A stretch of DNA of 64,000 nucleotides from Pseudonocardia benzenivorans CB1190 (GTDB lineage Bacteria; Actinomycetota; Actinomycetes; Mycobacteriales; Pseudonocardiaceae), in assembly GCF_000196675.2 (NCBI RefSeq), contig NC_015312.1, positions 3,038,001 to 3,102,000 of the forward strand. The letters are read 5' to 3'. Made by a program: the position numbers and the translations under genes. The notes under the pieces were generated by a model that did no database searches, had not been told where the DNA came from, and saw nothing but the letters and a program-made list of their open reading frames with translations. Shown piece after piece: positions 32,721 to 40,803 of the stretch. The stretch's first letter is position 1, and each line of letters starts with the position of its first letter.

Positions 32721-34329
32721 ACACGGTGTTCGCCTGCGGCAGCTGTCCCTGCACCAGCATCCGGTCGACGACCCCGCTGATGCACGGGGTGCGGGGGTAG
32801 GACCCGGTTCCGGTGCCCTGCCACGAGACGAGCCGGGCGGTCGCGAGCCCGGCCGCGGCCCGGCGCACCGAGTCGGCCCCCGCCCGCGGGTCGTGCGCCG
32901 CGGCGAGCACGAGCAGCGGCGGCGCTCCCGGCACCGCGCCGGGTGCGGGCAGGCCCGGTCCGGCCGGCCACGGCGCGCACGCGAGCAGGCTCGCCGCGAG
33001 CGTGGTGCCGAACAGCGGGTAGGCGTCGTGCCAGCGCTGCGCGAGGCCGGCGACGTCGAGGGGCGTGAGCCGGCGGTTGGAGTCGTTGCACAGCGTGGCG
33101 AGCGCGGAGTCGAAATGGCCCTCGCGGCCCATCGACGGGTCGAGGAGCGCGAGCATCGCCCCGGGCACGCCCCGGCCCGCGTCGACGAGCGCGGTGGTGA
33201 GGGCGGGCCAGGACCGGGGCTCGCCGACCGCGGCGAGCAGCGCGTTCACCGCCACCCCGGCGGTCAGCCTGCGGCCGTCGGCGGCCGGGACGGGCTGCGC
33301 GCCCAGGCGCGAGACCAGCGCCGAGACCGTCGCGCGCGGGTCGGGGCCGAGCGGACACGCGCCGCGGGCGGTGCAGTCGGCCGCGAACGCGTCGAACGAC
33401 TGTTCCGCGCCCGCCGCCCTGGCCTCGGTGAGGTCGGGCTGGACGGCGCCGGGATCGGACGGCCCGTCGAGCACGAGCCGGCCGACGGCGTCGGGGTGCG
33501 CGCTGGCCCACAGCGTCAGCGCGGTGGCCCCGTCGCCGATCCCGATCGCCGACAGCCGCGTCACGCCGAGCCGCTGCCGAAGCTGGTCGATGTCCGAGGC
33601 GGTGGCCGCCGTCGAGTACGTCGCGAGGGCCTCGGGCTCGTCGAGATAGCAGTCCTGGACGACCGAGCGCGCGTCGTCGAGCACCGAGGCCAGCACCTGG
33701 TCGGTGGGGGCGCCCGGCGCGCCGATGCCGGGGTCCGCGCCGATGAGCCCGACCCGGGCGTCCTCGTCGGAGCAGTCGAGCAGGTCCGACCCCGCGCCGC
33801 GGCGGTCGAGACCGACGAGCTGGTAGCCGCCGAGCACCGCGGCGGACACCTGGGTGGCGAGCAGCGCCGCGTGCCGGGCGGACGGGTCGGTGGCGCTGTC
33901 GCCCACGACGACGAGGGGTGGCCGGTCCTGCGGCGCGTCGGCCGCGGCCACCCGGACGACGCCGAGCCTGCTGCGCCCGCCGGCGGCGCGCGTGGGGTCG
34001 GTCGGGACGTCGACGGCGCCGCAGTCGACACGCAGGGGCACACCCGCGGCCGGTGCGGGGTCGCCGAGCGCGGCGAGCGTGTCGGCGGTGCAGTCGGCGA
34101 ACCGGATCGACGGCCGCATGGGGTCGGGCTGCGGCAGGTCACCCGGAGCCGCGGGCGTCGTCGGCGGCGCGGGTGGGGTCATCGCGTCGCCGCCCCGCAC
34201 GGCGACCGGCGGGCGCTGCGACGGGCCCACGGCGCAGCCCGCGGCGAGGACGGCGAGCAGGGCGGCGACGAGCAGCCGCGACGGGAGCCGGGTGCGGGAG
34301 CCACGCGCGTGTCGTCCTGGTCGTGCCAC
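32710..34329 (-). CDS. Lipoprotein alpha/beta-hydrolase homologue, nucleophile missing
   Basis: 539 residues. Lipoprotein signal: LLVAALLAVLAAGC with a lipobox Cys near residue 32. The body resembles secreted tripeptidyl-aminopeptidase-like hydrolases: LVGLDRRGAGSD (oxyanion-strand motif), VGRLVLDGPSDPGAVQ, then a C-terminal TAP-like part with PPLLVLAAAHDPRAGADS. The nucleophile elbow, usually G-x-S-x-G, reads G-I-G-D-G, so the catalytic Ser is absent. It is probably a non-catalytic binding or structural protein unless another residue serves. Six further Cys residues suggest disulfides. Confidence 0.8.
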   Translation of the reverse strand: MARPGRHARGSRTRLPSRLLVAALLAVLAAGCAVGPSQRPPVAVRGGDAMTPPAPPTTPAAPGDLPQPDPMRPSIRFADCTADTLAALGDPAPAAGVPLRVDCGAVDVPTDPTRAAGGRSRLGVVRVAAADAPQDRPPLVVVGDSATDPSARHAALLATQVSAAVLGGYQLVGLDRRGAGSDLLDCSDEDARVGLIGADPGIGAPGAPTDQVLASVLDDARSVVQDCYLDEPEALATYSTAATASDIDQLRQRLGVTRLSAIGIGDGATALTLWASAHPDAVGRLVLDGPSDPGAVQPDLTEARAAGAEQSFDAFAADCTARGACPLGPDPRATVSALVSRLGAQPVPAADGRRLTAGVAVNALLAAVGEPRSWPALTTALVDAGRGVPGAMLALLDPSMGREGHFDSALATLCNDSNRRLTPLDVAGLAQRWHDAYPLFGTTLAASLLACAPWPAGPGLPAPGAVPGAPPLLVLAAAHDPRAGADSVRRAAAGLATARLVSWQGTGTGSYPRTPCISGVVDRMLVQGQLPQANTVCPP

Positions 34330-34411
34330 GCGCCCGATCCCCTCTCCCCGCCGTCGGCCCCAGCCTGTCGCACGACGGGTGAGGCGGGGGTGAGCGGCTC
34401 GGGCCGCACCG

Positions 34412-35095
34412 TCAGCGGACCCGGGGGCCCTCCTCGGTGTCCGCCTCGATCCGGACGGCGACGGGCAGCGCCCGGCCCCCGAACGCGTCGGTGGCGGCGG
34501 CCAGCACCTCCTCGGGGATGCGCCGACACACCTCCCCGACGTCGGCGTCCTCGGCCAGCCAGACGGTCAGCCGCAGCGCGGGGTCGCGCTCGTCGCCGAC
34601 CATCCGGGCGCGGGCCCTGGAGATGCCGGGCAGCGCGCGGGCCTGGCCGGCGACGGCGTCGGCGACCGCGGCGGCCGTCACCGTGAGCGTCGTGTCGGCG
34701 CCGGCGTCCAGCGCCAGGTCGGGCCGACGTTCCGGCGAGAGCGACCGGATCGCCCACAGCAGGCCGAGCACGAGCAGCAGCAGCCCCCCGACGATCGCGA
34801 CGATGCGCCAGAGCAACGGCTGGGCGCGCAGCGCGTCGACGATCATCGGGTCGAGGACCGAGCGCTGCGCGCGCCCCGTGCCGAAGATCCCGAAGGCGAG
34901 CAGCGCGGCGCCGGTGCCGGCGAGCAGCAAGACCACGCCCACGAGCCCGACGAGCCACCGGTCGCGCCCGGCCGAACGGGCGACGGCGCGCCGTGCATGC
35001 CGGCCGGCCTGCGGGGGAGGGGTGTCCAGCCCCACCGCCGAGCCGCGCGCCGCCGTCGACGGGGTGGCGGCGGGGTCGGGCGTCGCGGCCGTCAT
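34412..35095 (-). CDS. amaP: AmaP-type alkaline shock membrane anchor protein
   Basis: 227 residues. Cytosolic N-terminus, two hydrophobic segments (WLVGLVGVVLLLAGTGAALL and WRIVAIVGGLLLLVLGLLW) and a C-terminal Asp23-like partner domain (TLTVTAAAVADAVAGQARAL, ISRARARMVGD, RLTVWLAEDADVGEV). AmaP recruits Asp23/Gls24 proteins to the membrane in other Gram-positives. It is the last gene of the seven-gene cluster starting at 37497; its ATG overlaps the preceding stop by 4 bp. Confidence 0.8.
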   Translation of the reverse strand: MTAATPDPAATPSTAARGSAVGLDTPPPQAGRHARRAVARSAGRDRWLVGLVGVVLLLAGTGAALLAFGIFGTGRAQRSVLDPMIVDALRAQPLLWRIVAIVGGLLLLVLGLLWAIRSLSPERRPDLALDAGADTTLTVTAAAVADAVAGQARALPGISRARARMVGDERDPALRLTVWLAEDADVGEVCRRIPEEVLAAATDAFGGRALPVAVRIEADTEEGPRVR

Positions 35096-35646
35096 CGGGG
35101 GCCCGCCTGCCTGCGCACCGCGACGCTGACGCGCGGGCGGTTCGCCAGCGGCAGGTCGTCGAGCAGCGACTCCACGTCGCCGCGCACCGACTCGGCGAGC
35201 CCGGTGCCGCCGTCGGTCGGCTCCCACCCCTGGGCGCGCACGCTGATCGCGCGCCGCGACGCGGTGACCGCGGCCGAGGACACCGCGTCGGCCGCCCGGA
35301 CGCGGCGTCCGACCATGCGGGCGAGCGCCTGCGGCGACGTCGTCACGGTGACGTCGGGGGCGGGCGGGCGCAGCGGTACGTCGTGGCGGCGGGCCGCCAG
35401 CGCGACGAGCAGCAGCAACAGCCCGACGACGGCGACGACGATCGCGGTGATCCGCACCGGAGTGGTCGCCCAGACTAGGCCGTCGAGGGTCTGCTGCCAG
35501 GAAGGCCAGGGGACGATCACCCCGTCGGACCCGGTGGTGCCGGCGGAGCCGATCCACGCCGCGACGACCTCCACGACGACCAGCACGCCGACCGCGGCCA
35601 ACGCGAGGCCGAGCAGTGGCGCGAGCACGCGCAGCAGAACGCGCAC
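35092..35646 (-). CDS. DUF6286 membrane protein of the Asp23 cluster
   Basis: 184 residues with two hydrophobic segments ([20 protein letters not shown] and RITAIVVAVVGLLLLLVALA) and a C-terminal soluble domain (VTTSPQALARMVGRRVRAAD, RPRVSVAVRRQ). It matches the actinobacterial DUF6286 proteins that accompany Asp23 genes; architecture is close to AmaP, so the two may be diverged paralogues. Confidence 0.78.
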   Translation of the reverse strand: MRVLLRVLAPLLGLALAAVGVLVVVEVVAAWIGSAGTTGSDGVIVPWPSWQQTLDGLVWATTPVRITAIVVAVVGLLLLLVALAARRHDVPLRPPAPDVTVTTSPQALARMVGRRVRAADAVSSAAVTASRRAISVRAQGWEPTDGGTGLAESVRGDVESLLDDLPLANRPRVSVAVRRQAGPR

Positions 35647-35689
35647 CGGACCTCCTCGAAGTAGGCGGGCGGACGGGTCGGTCCGCCGA

Positions 35690-36100
35690 TCAGCGAAGCC
35701 GCGGCGGTGGTGGCAGTCCGCGCAGCCCGGTGACGGTCACGGCCATCGTCCGCAGCCGGTAGCCGGCGAGCCGGCCCAGCTCCTCGGCAACGGTCGACCG
35801 CACGGCGTCGACGACCCCGCGGACCGAGCCGGGGTAGCGCAGGGCCAGCTCGAGCCGCACGTCGACCTCCGCGGCGGGCCCGCCGACGCTGACCTTCGCG
35901 GTGGCGCCGGCGTCGCCGACGTCGAAGCCGGCGACCCGGCGCTCGGTGCGCAACGTCCCCGGGACCTGGTCGGCGGCGTACTCGACGATCTTGCGCAGCA
36001 CACTGGGCGCGATCTCGGTGCGGCCGCGCTCGTCGGCGTCGGTGCCCACCGGCTCCCCGGCGGCCGGGGCCACGGTGCCTGCGGCGGTCACCGTCGTCAC
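35690..36100 (-). CDS. Asp23/Gls24 family envelope stress protein, copy 3
   Basis: 136 residues. RTEIAPSVLRKIVEYAADQV, VAGFDVGDAGATAKVSVGG and VDVRLELALRYPGSVRGVVD match the Asp23/Gls24 fold. The GTG at 36100 overlaps the stop of the small membrane protein (GTGA). Confidence 0.85.
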   Translation of the reverse strand: MTTVTAAGTVAPAAGEPVGTDADERGRTEIAPSVLRKIVEYAADQVPGTLRTERRVAGFDVGDAGATAKVSVGGPAAEVDVRLELALRYPGSVRGVVDAVRSTVAEELGRLAGYRLRTMAVTVTGLRGLPPPPRLR

Positions 36101-36276
36101 CTGTCCTTGCCGCGGCCGACGAGCCCGCTGACGTCGAGCCTGCCGTCGAGCACCAGCCCGACGACGAGCCCGACCGCACCGACGACGAGGGTGATGAGGA
36201 AGGCGCCGAACCCGCCGATCGCGCCCGCGGCGCCGAGGACGAGCCCCGCCAGCAAGCCGGTCTGGGTGGCGTTCAT
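36097..36276 (-). CDS. 59-residue membrane protein, DUF2273-like
   Basis: Reads MNATQTGLLAGLVLGAAGAI, then a second hydrophobic stretch FLITLVVGAVGLVVGLVLDG and a basic tail GLVGRGKDR. Two short spans with glycine motifs match the small DUF2273-type partner found in Asp23/Gls24 clusters. It is overlapped by 4 bp at both ends (ATGA upstream, GTGA downstream), which strongly supports the call despite its size. Confidence 0.78.
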   Translation of the reverse strand: MNATQTGLLAGLVLGAAGAIGGFGAFLITLVVGAVGLVVGLVLDGRLDVSGLVGRGKDR

Positions 36277-36578
36277 GGGTCACTCCTGTGGATGGTCTGG
36301 CCTGCGGTTGAGGGGCGGTCGGCACGGTCGACCCTGGTGCGCCGGTGCCGGCGGACGGTGCGGATGAGCGCGACCGCGACCTTCGTCGGCAGCGGCAGGT
36401 CGCGGACGAACTCGACGTCGGGCGGCGGTCCGTGCGGCCGCGCCGGGGACGGGCCGGTCCCGGCGTCGCCCGCCCGCAGCGCGGCGAGCCCCGTGACGAA
36501 CGCCTCCGGGTCCCCGCCTCGATCGGGATGGTGCTCGCGGACGAACGCGCGGAACGCGGCCCGCTCCTCGGGCGTCAT
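36273..36578 (-). CDS. Small protein with J-domain-like HPDRGGD motif
   Basis: 101 residues. The first 35 read TPEERAAFRAFVREHHPDRG followed by GDPEAFVTGLAALR, the helix-HPD-helix core of a truncated J domain. The middle is Pro-rich and the C-terminus basic (IRTVRRHRRTRVDRADRP). In DnaJ proteins HPD contacts Hsp70; whether that applies here is unknown. Overlaps both neighbours by 4 bp. Confidence 0.7.
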   Translation of the reverse strand: MTPEERAAFRAFVREHHPDRGGDPEAFVTGLAALRAGDAGTGPSPARPHGPPPDVEFVRDLPLPTKVAVALIRTVRRHRRTRVDRADRPSTAGQTIHRSDP

Positions 36579-36985
36579 CGGCCGGCCCCGCGCGGGGGCT
36601 CGACGACCACGTCCGCCACCGTGACGTCGACCGGCCCCGGACGCACCGCGGAGACGGCCTCGCGCAGCTCGGCGACCGTCTGCGGGATCGGCCGGTCGGC
36701 GCGCAGGACGACGCCGACCTCGACCGGCTCCCCGGGGGCCCCGACCCGGACCCCGAGCAGCCTGCGCCCGGGCAGGTACGTCGCGACCGCGCCGAACGCC
36801 CCGCCGTCGAGGCGGACGACGGCGGGATGCGCGGCGACGACGCGGGCGAGCTCGGTGGCGAGCGCGGCCGTGTCGTCGGGTCCGGTGCGGCCGGCCGTGT
36901 CGTCGGGTCCGGCGCGGCCGGCCGTGTCGTCGGGGCCGTCCGGCACGGGGCGGGCGTCGGTCACCGGGGTCGGTCGGGCCGTCAC
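36575..36985 (-). CDS. Asp23-like protein, diverged copy 2
   Basis: 136 residues: an N-terminal spacer with three 9-residue repeats (PDDTAGRAG, PDDTAGRTG, PDDTAALAT), then a single diverged Asp23-like domain (VVAAHPAVVRLDGGAFGAVA, GVRVGAPGEPVEVGVVLRAD, PVDVTVADVVVE). Starts GTG, overlapping the upstream stop by 4 bp. Confidence 0.7.
   Translation of the reverse strand: MTARPTPVTDARPVPDGPDDTAGRAGPDDTAGRTGPDDTAALATELARVVAAHPAVVRLDGGAFGAVATYLPGRRLLGVRVGAPGEPVEVGVVLRADRPIPQTVAELREAVSAVRPGPVDVTVADVVVEPPRGAGR
36886..36948 (-). repeat. 27-bp repeat in the Asp23-like gene
   Basis: Two near-identical 27-bp units plus a partial third, beginning GTGTCGTCGGG on the plus strand; encodes the PDDTAGR repeats. 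Confidence 0.7.
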
Positions 36986-37497
36986 TCGACCCGCGAGGTC
37001 ACGGTCGCCGGGGCGTCGTCCGCGTCGTCGAGCTCGGGCAGGTGGATGTCGTTGACGGCGATGTTCACCTCGATGACCTCGAGGCCCGTCATCCGCTCCA
37101 CGGCGGTGATCACGTTGCGCCGCACCGCCCGTGCCAGCTCGACGATCGACGCCCCGTACTCGACGATGATGTCGAGGTCGATGGCGGCCTGCTTCTCGCC
37201 GACCTCGACCTGGACGCCGGAGATGTTGGCGGCGCCGGTGCCGCCGCCGGGGATGCGCTCGCGGATGGCGCCGAACGCGCGGGACACGCCGCCGCCCATC
37301 GCGTACACGCCGGAGATCTCCCGGGCGGCGATCCCGGCGATCTTCTGGACGACCGATGCGGCGATCGTGGTGCGACCCTGGCCGCTGTCCTCGGCCAGCC
37401 GGCCAGGGGACCCGGCGGTGACGCCGGTGGTGCCTGCGGCCCCGGTCGTGGTGGCGGTGCTCGAGGTGGCGGCCGCGGCGGGCGTTGCGCCTGTCAT
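36982..37497 (-). CDS. Asp23/Gls24 family envelope stress protein, copy 1
   Basis: 171 residues. Ala/Thr-rich start, then the full Asp23 domain: RTTIAASVVQKIAGIAAREI, GVYAMGGGVSRAF, VEVGEKQAAIDLDIIVEYGA and GLEVIEVNIAVNDIHLPE. The ATG at 37497 has GAGGAG 7 nt upstream and is the head of the operon. The family is linked to cell-envelope stress and pH or salt tolerance. Confidence 0.92.
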   Translation of the reverse strand: MTGATPAAAATSSTATTTGAAGTTGVTAGSPGRLAEDSGQGRTTIAASVVQKIAGIAAREISGVYAMGGGVSRAFGAIRERIPGGGTGAANISGVQVEVGEKQAAIDLDIIVEYGASIVELARAVRRNVITAVERMTGLEVIEVNIAVNDIHLPELDDADDAPATVTSRVE

Positions 37498-37537
37498 CGC
37501 GTTTCTCCTCACGGCGTTGCTCGGTGTCGATGCCCTG

Positions 37538-37582
37538 TCGATGTGCTCTGTCTCGATGTGCTCTGTGTCGATGTACTCGGTG
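37538..37582. repeat. 15-bp tandem repeat upstream of the Asp23 operon
   Basis: TCGATGTGCTCTGTC (37538-37552), TCGATGTGCTCTGTG (37553-37567) and TCGATGTACTCGGTG (37568-37582), with a partial fourth copy before them. They lie 41-85 bp upstream of the first Asp23 start and could bind a regulator or be slippage in the leader. Confidence 0.8.
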
Positions 37583-37678
37583 TCGGTCGGTGCTGCGTGT
37601 CGCTCCCGGTGGGCGCGGCGCCGATGACCGGCCTCGCCCCATGCGTACCTCCGTCGGACGCGCGGCGCGGGCCACGCC

Positions 37679-38449
37679 TCACGCGGTGTCACCTGATCGG
37701 TCGATGGGGACGTCGTCCGGGAAATCGTCGGAGTCGTCGGGCCGGACGTAGTGCAGCAGCAGGGCACCGGGGTCGAGCAGGGCGCCCGCGAGGCACATGG
37801 GGCGCATCGTCGAGGGCCCCGTCGCGATCCGGCCGGCGTCGCCGCCGACGAGGGTGGGGGAGAGCGTCAGGCACAGCTCGTCGACGGCGTCGGCCGCGGC
37901 GAGCGCACCGTGCAGTGCGGGCCCGCCCTCGCACAGCACGCGGTGCAGCCCACGGCGACCGAGCTCGGCCAGCAGGGTCGGGGGGGCGAGGTCGGGCAGC
38001 TCGACGACATCGGCACCCGCGGCGCGCAGTGCGTCGCGGCGCTCGCCGGGGGCCCCGGCCGTGGTGAGCACGATCGGCGCAACGGCGGTGTCGGTGAACA
38101 GCCGGGCGCCGGGGTCGAGACCGGCCGACCCGGTGACGACGGCGATCGGCGGCGGCAGCGCGCGCCCGACCGTGGGCCGCCGCGCGCCGCGGTAGCCCTC
38201 GGCCCGCACCGTCCCCGCGCCGACGAGCACCACGTCGGCGAGCCGGCGCAGCACGCCGAACACGGCCTTGTCGGCGGCGGAGCCCAGGCCGCCGGACAGC
38301 CCGTCGACGCTCACCGCGCCGTCGAGGCTCGCGACGAAGTTGACACGCACCCGCGGCGCCGACAGCCCGTCGGGGTAGGCGTAGTGGCGCAGGAGCGCCG
38401 CGTCGAGATCGTCCCCGAGGTCCGGCCCTGGCGGCCACAGTCGTCGCAC
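37679..38449 (-). CDS. RibD C-terminal-type pyrimidine reductase family protein
   Basis: 256 residues, dihydrofolate-reductase-like fold of the RibD reductase domain: VRVNFVASLDGAVSVDGLSG, LADVVLVGAGTVRAEGYRG, HRVLCEGGPALHGALAAADA and VDELCLTLSPTLVGGDAGRI. No deaminase domain is fused. Known relatives reduce the ribosyl pyrimidine intermediate of riboflavin synthesis; orphan copies like this may act on other substrates. The GTG start gives the typical VRRLWPPG N-terminus. Confidence 0.9.
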   Translation of the reverse strand: MRRLWPPGPDLGDDLDAALLRHYAYPDGLSAPRVRVNFVASLDGAVSVDGLSGGLGSAADKAVFGVLRRLADVVLVGAGTVRAEGYRGARRPTVGRALPPPIAVVTGSAGLDPGARLFTDTAVAPIVLTTAGAPGERRDALRAAGADVVELPDLAPPTLLAELGRRGLHRVLCEGGPALHGALAAADAVDELCLTLSPTLVGGDAGRIATGPSTMRPMCLAGALLDPGALLLHYVRPDDSDDFPDDVPIDRSGDTA

Positions 38450-38659
38450 GCGCCCATCCCAGCATCCCGGGCAGGGCCTGTCGCGCCGGGTCGGTGACCG
38501 GGAGCTACCAGGCCGTCGCGATGCGTACAAGCGGGGAGTGTGATAGCCACACCTCTGTTGAGCACAGGCGGCCCTCACTTATGGTGGGCGCGACGGGCCG
38601 ATGGGGCGACGGGTGGCGCGACGGACGGGAGAGGCCCGCGTGACGGCGATGGGACGAGG

Positions 38660-39703
38660 ATGACGACGCTCGCGCGCGAGCGCGCCCAGCGGCCGTCCCG
38701 CACACCGCGCCGCCGCCGGCTCACCGGGCTGCTGGTGTTGGCGTGCCTGGTCCTCCTCGTGTGCCTGGCGAGCGTCGCCGTCGGCGCCAAGGCGATCCCG
38801 CTCGACCACGTGTGGCACGCGCTGATCGCCCCGACCGGCACGGAGGACGACGTCGTCATCCGGTCGCTGCGCATCCCGCGGACCGTGCTCGGCCTGCTGG
38901 CCGGTGCGGCCCTGGGGCTGGCGGGCGCGCTCATGCAGGGCCACACCCGCAACCCCCTCGCCGACCCCGGGCTGCTCGGCGTCAACGCCGGTGCCGCGTT
39001 CCTGGTCGTCGTCGGCATCTACGTCTTCGGCGTCAGCTCGCTGTCGGGCTACGTGTGGTTCGCGTTCGCGGGCGCCCTCGGGGCGAGCGTCGCGGTGTTC
39101 GCGCTCGGCGCGGTCGGCCGCCGCGGCGGCGCGACCCCGGTGACGCTGGCCGTCGCCGGCGCGGCGGTCTCGGCGCTGCTGTTCGGGCTCACGTCCGCGG
39201 TGATCCTCACCGACGTCCGCACGCTCGACGCCTACCGCTTCTGGAACGTCGGGTCGCTGGCCGGGCGCGAACCCGCGATCGCGGGCCAGGTGGCGCCGTT
39301 CCTGCTGGCGGGGGCGCTGATCGCGCTGGCGACGGCTCCCGCGCTCAACGCGCTCTCGCTCGGCGACGACGTCGCCCGCTCGCTCGGGCACTCGGTGCGC
39401 CGGACCCGGGTCCTCGGCGTCGCCGCGATCACGCTGCTCGCCGGCTCCGCGACGGCGGCGTGCGGGCCGATCGCGTTCCTCGGGCTGATCGTGCCGCACG
39501 TCGTGCGCTCGTTCACCGGCCCGGACCACCGCTGGCTGCTCCCGGCCTCCGCGCTCTCGGGTGCCGTCCTGCTGCTGACCGCCGACGTCGTCGGACGCGT
39601 GGTGGCCCGGCCCGGGGAGCTGCAGGTCGGGATCGTGCTGGCGCTGCTCGGGGCGCCGTTCTTCATCGCGCTCGTGCGCCGTCGCAAGCTGGCCCAGCTG
39701 TGA
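38660..39703 (+). CDS. FecCD-type iron-siderophore ABC permease 1
   Basis: 347 residues, about nine to ten hydrophobic segments. FecCD signatures: RIPRTVLGLLAGAALGLAGA, LMQGHTRNPLADPGLLGVNA, and AACGPIAFLGLIVPHVVRSF. It should pair with the second permease and the ATPase as an importer of a ferric siderophore or a similar chelate. An upstream ribosome-binding site (GGGACGAGG) precedes the ATG. No substrate-binding protein gene is next to it. Confidence 0.94.
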   Translation: MTTLARERAQRPSRTPRRRRLTGLLVLACLVLLVCLASVAVGAKAIPLDHVWHALIAPTGTEDDVVIRSLRIPRTVLGLLAGAALGLAGALMQGHTRNPLADPGLLGVNAGAAFLVVVGIYVFGVSSLSGYVWFAFAGALGASVAVFALGAVGRRGGATPVTLAVAGAAVSALLFGLTSAVILTDVRTLDAYRFWNVGSLAGREPAIAGQVAPFLLAGALIALATAPALNALSLGDDVARSLGHSVRRTRVLGVAAITLLAGSATAACGPIAFLGLIVPHVVRSFTGPDHRWLLPASALSGAVLLLTADVVGRVVARPGELQVGIVLALLGAPFFIALVRRRKLAQL

Positions 39704-40803
39704 CCGCGACCGTGGAGAAGGCCCGCGGGCGGACCCCCGGCCTGGTCCCGGGGCGCGACCCGCTGCGGCTCGGCCGGTTCTCCGGTGTGTGGCGGCCACG
39801 GACCGTCGTCGTCCTCGTCGTGGCGGCCGCGGTGCTCGTCGTCGGGGCGGCGCTCAACATCGGCCGCGGCGAGTTCCCGATCAGTGTCGGCGAGGTGCTG
39901 AGCGTCCTGTTCGGCGGCGGCGACCAGGCGCAGCGGTTCATCGTCCTGGACCTGCGGCTGCCGCGGACGCTCACCGGGGCGCTGGTCGGCGGCGCCCTGG
40001 CGGTGGCGGGGGCGATCCTGCAGGCGGTGGCGCGCAACCCGCTGGCGGCCCCCGACATCATCGGGATCACGATGGGCGCGAGTGCCGCCGCGGTCGCGGT
40101 GATCGTCCTGAGCAGCGGGTTCGGGGCGGTCGGCGCACTCGCGGGAGCGGTGGGGCTGCCGGTCGCGGCGCTGTTGGGCGGGCTGCTCACGGCGACGTCG
40201 ATCTACGTGCTGGCCTGGCGGCGCGGGGTGCACGGCTTCCGGCTGGTGCTCGTGGGCATCGGCATGAACGCGATCCTCTACGCGCTGGTCAACTGGCTGC
40301 TGATCGCGGCCCAGGTCTACGAGGCGGCGCGGGCCCAGGTGTGGCTCAACGGGAGCCTCAACGCGCGCGGCTGGGAGCACGTCGTCCCGGTGGGCGTCGC
40401 GCTGGTGGTCCTCGTGCCGGCCGCGCTGGTACTGGCCCACGTCCTCGGCGGCCTCCAGTTCGGCGACGACACCGCCCGTGGCCTGGGCATCCGGGTCGAC
40501 GCCGCGCGGACGGCGCTGCTGGTGGTCGCCGTCGGCCTCGCTGCGGTGGCCACGGCGTCGGCGGGTCCGATCGCGTTCGTGGCACTGGTCTCGCCGCAGA
40601 TCGCGCAGCGGCTCGTCGGCGCCCCGCGACCGCCGATCGCGGCGTCGCTGATGGTCGGGGCGACCCTCGTCGTCCTGTCCGACCTCGTCGCCCGCACGGC
40701 ATTCGGCTCCGCGGAGCTGCCCGTCGGCGTCATCACCGCGGTGCTCGGTGCCCCCTACCTGCTCCATCTGCTCGTCCGACACGGCCGGGAGGCCCGCGCA
40801 TGA
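39700..40803 (+). CDS. FecCD-type iron-siderophore ABC permease 2
   Basis: 367 residues, partner permease: LRLPRTLTGALVGGALAVAG, ILQAVARNPLAAPDIIGITM, and ASAGPIAFVALVSPQIAQRL. The GTG start overlaps the upstream stop by 4 bp and the stop overlaps the ATPase start by 4 bp. Confidence 0.94.
   Translation: MTATVEKARGRTPGLVPGRDPLRLGRFSGVWRPRTVVVLVVAAAVLVVGAALNIGRGEFPISVGEVLSVLFGGGDQAQRFIVLDLRLPRTLTGALVGGALAVAGAILQAVARNPLAAPDIIGITMGASAAAVAVIVLSSGFGAVGALAGAVGLPVAALLGGLLTATSIYVLAWRRGVHGFRLVLVGIGMNAILYALVNWLLIAAQVYEAARAQVWLNGSLNARGWEHVVPVGVALVVLVPAALVLAHVLGGLQFGDDTARGLGIRVDAARTALLVVAVGLAAVATASAGPIAFVALVSPQIAQRLVGAPRPPIAASLMVGATLVVLSDLVARTAFGSAELPVGVITAVLGAPYLLHLLVRHGREARA

Noticed and set aside
36982..37767. 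N-terminal extension of the first Asp23 protein through the 15-bp repeats
   Set aside because: The ATG at 37497 has a clear ribosome-binding site, and the extension runs into the RibD-like gene.
38450..38659. IdeR/DtxR iron box upstream of the FecCD genes
   Set aside because: No TTAGGTTAGGCTAACCTAA-like palindrome is visible in the gap.
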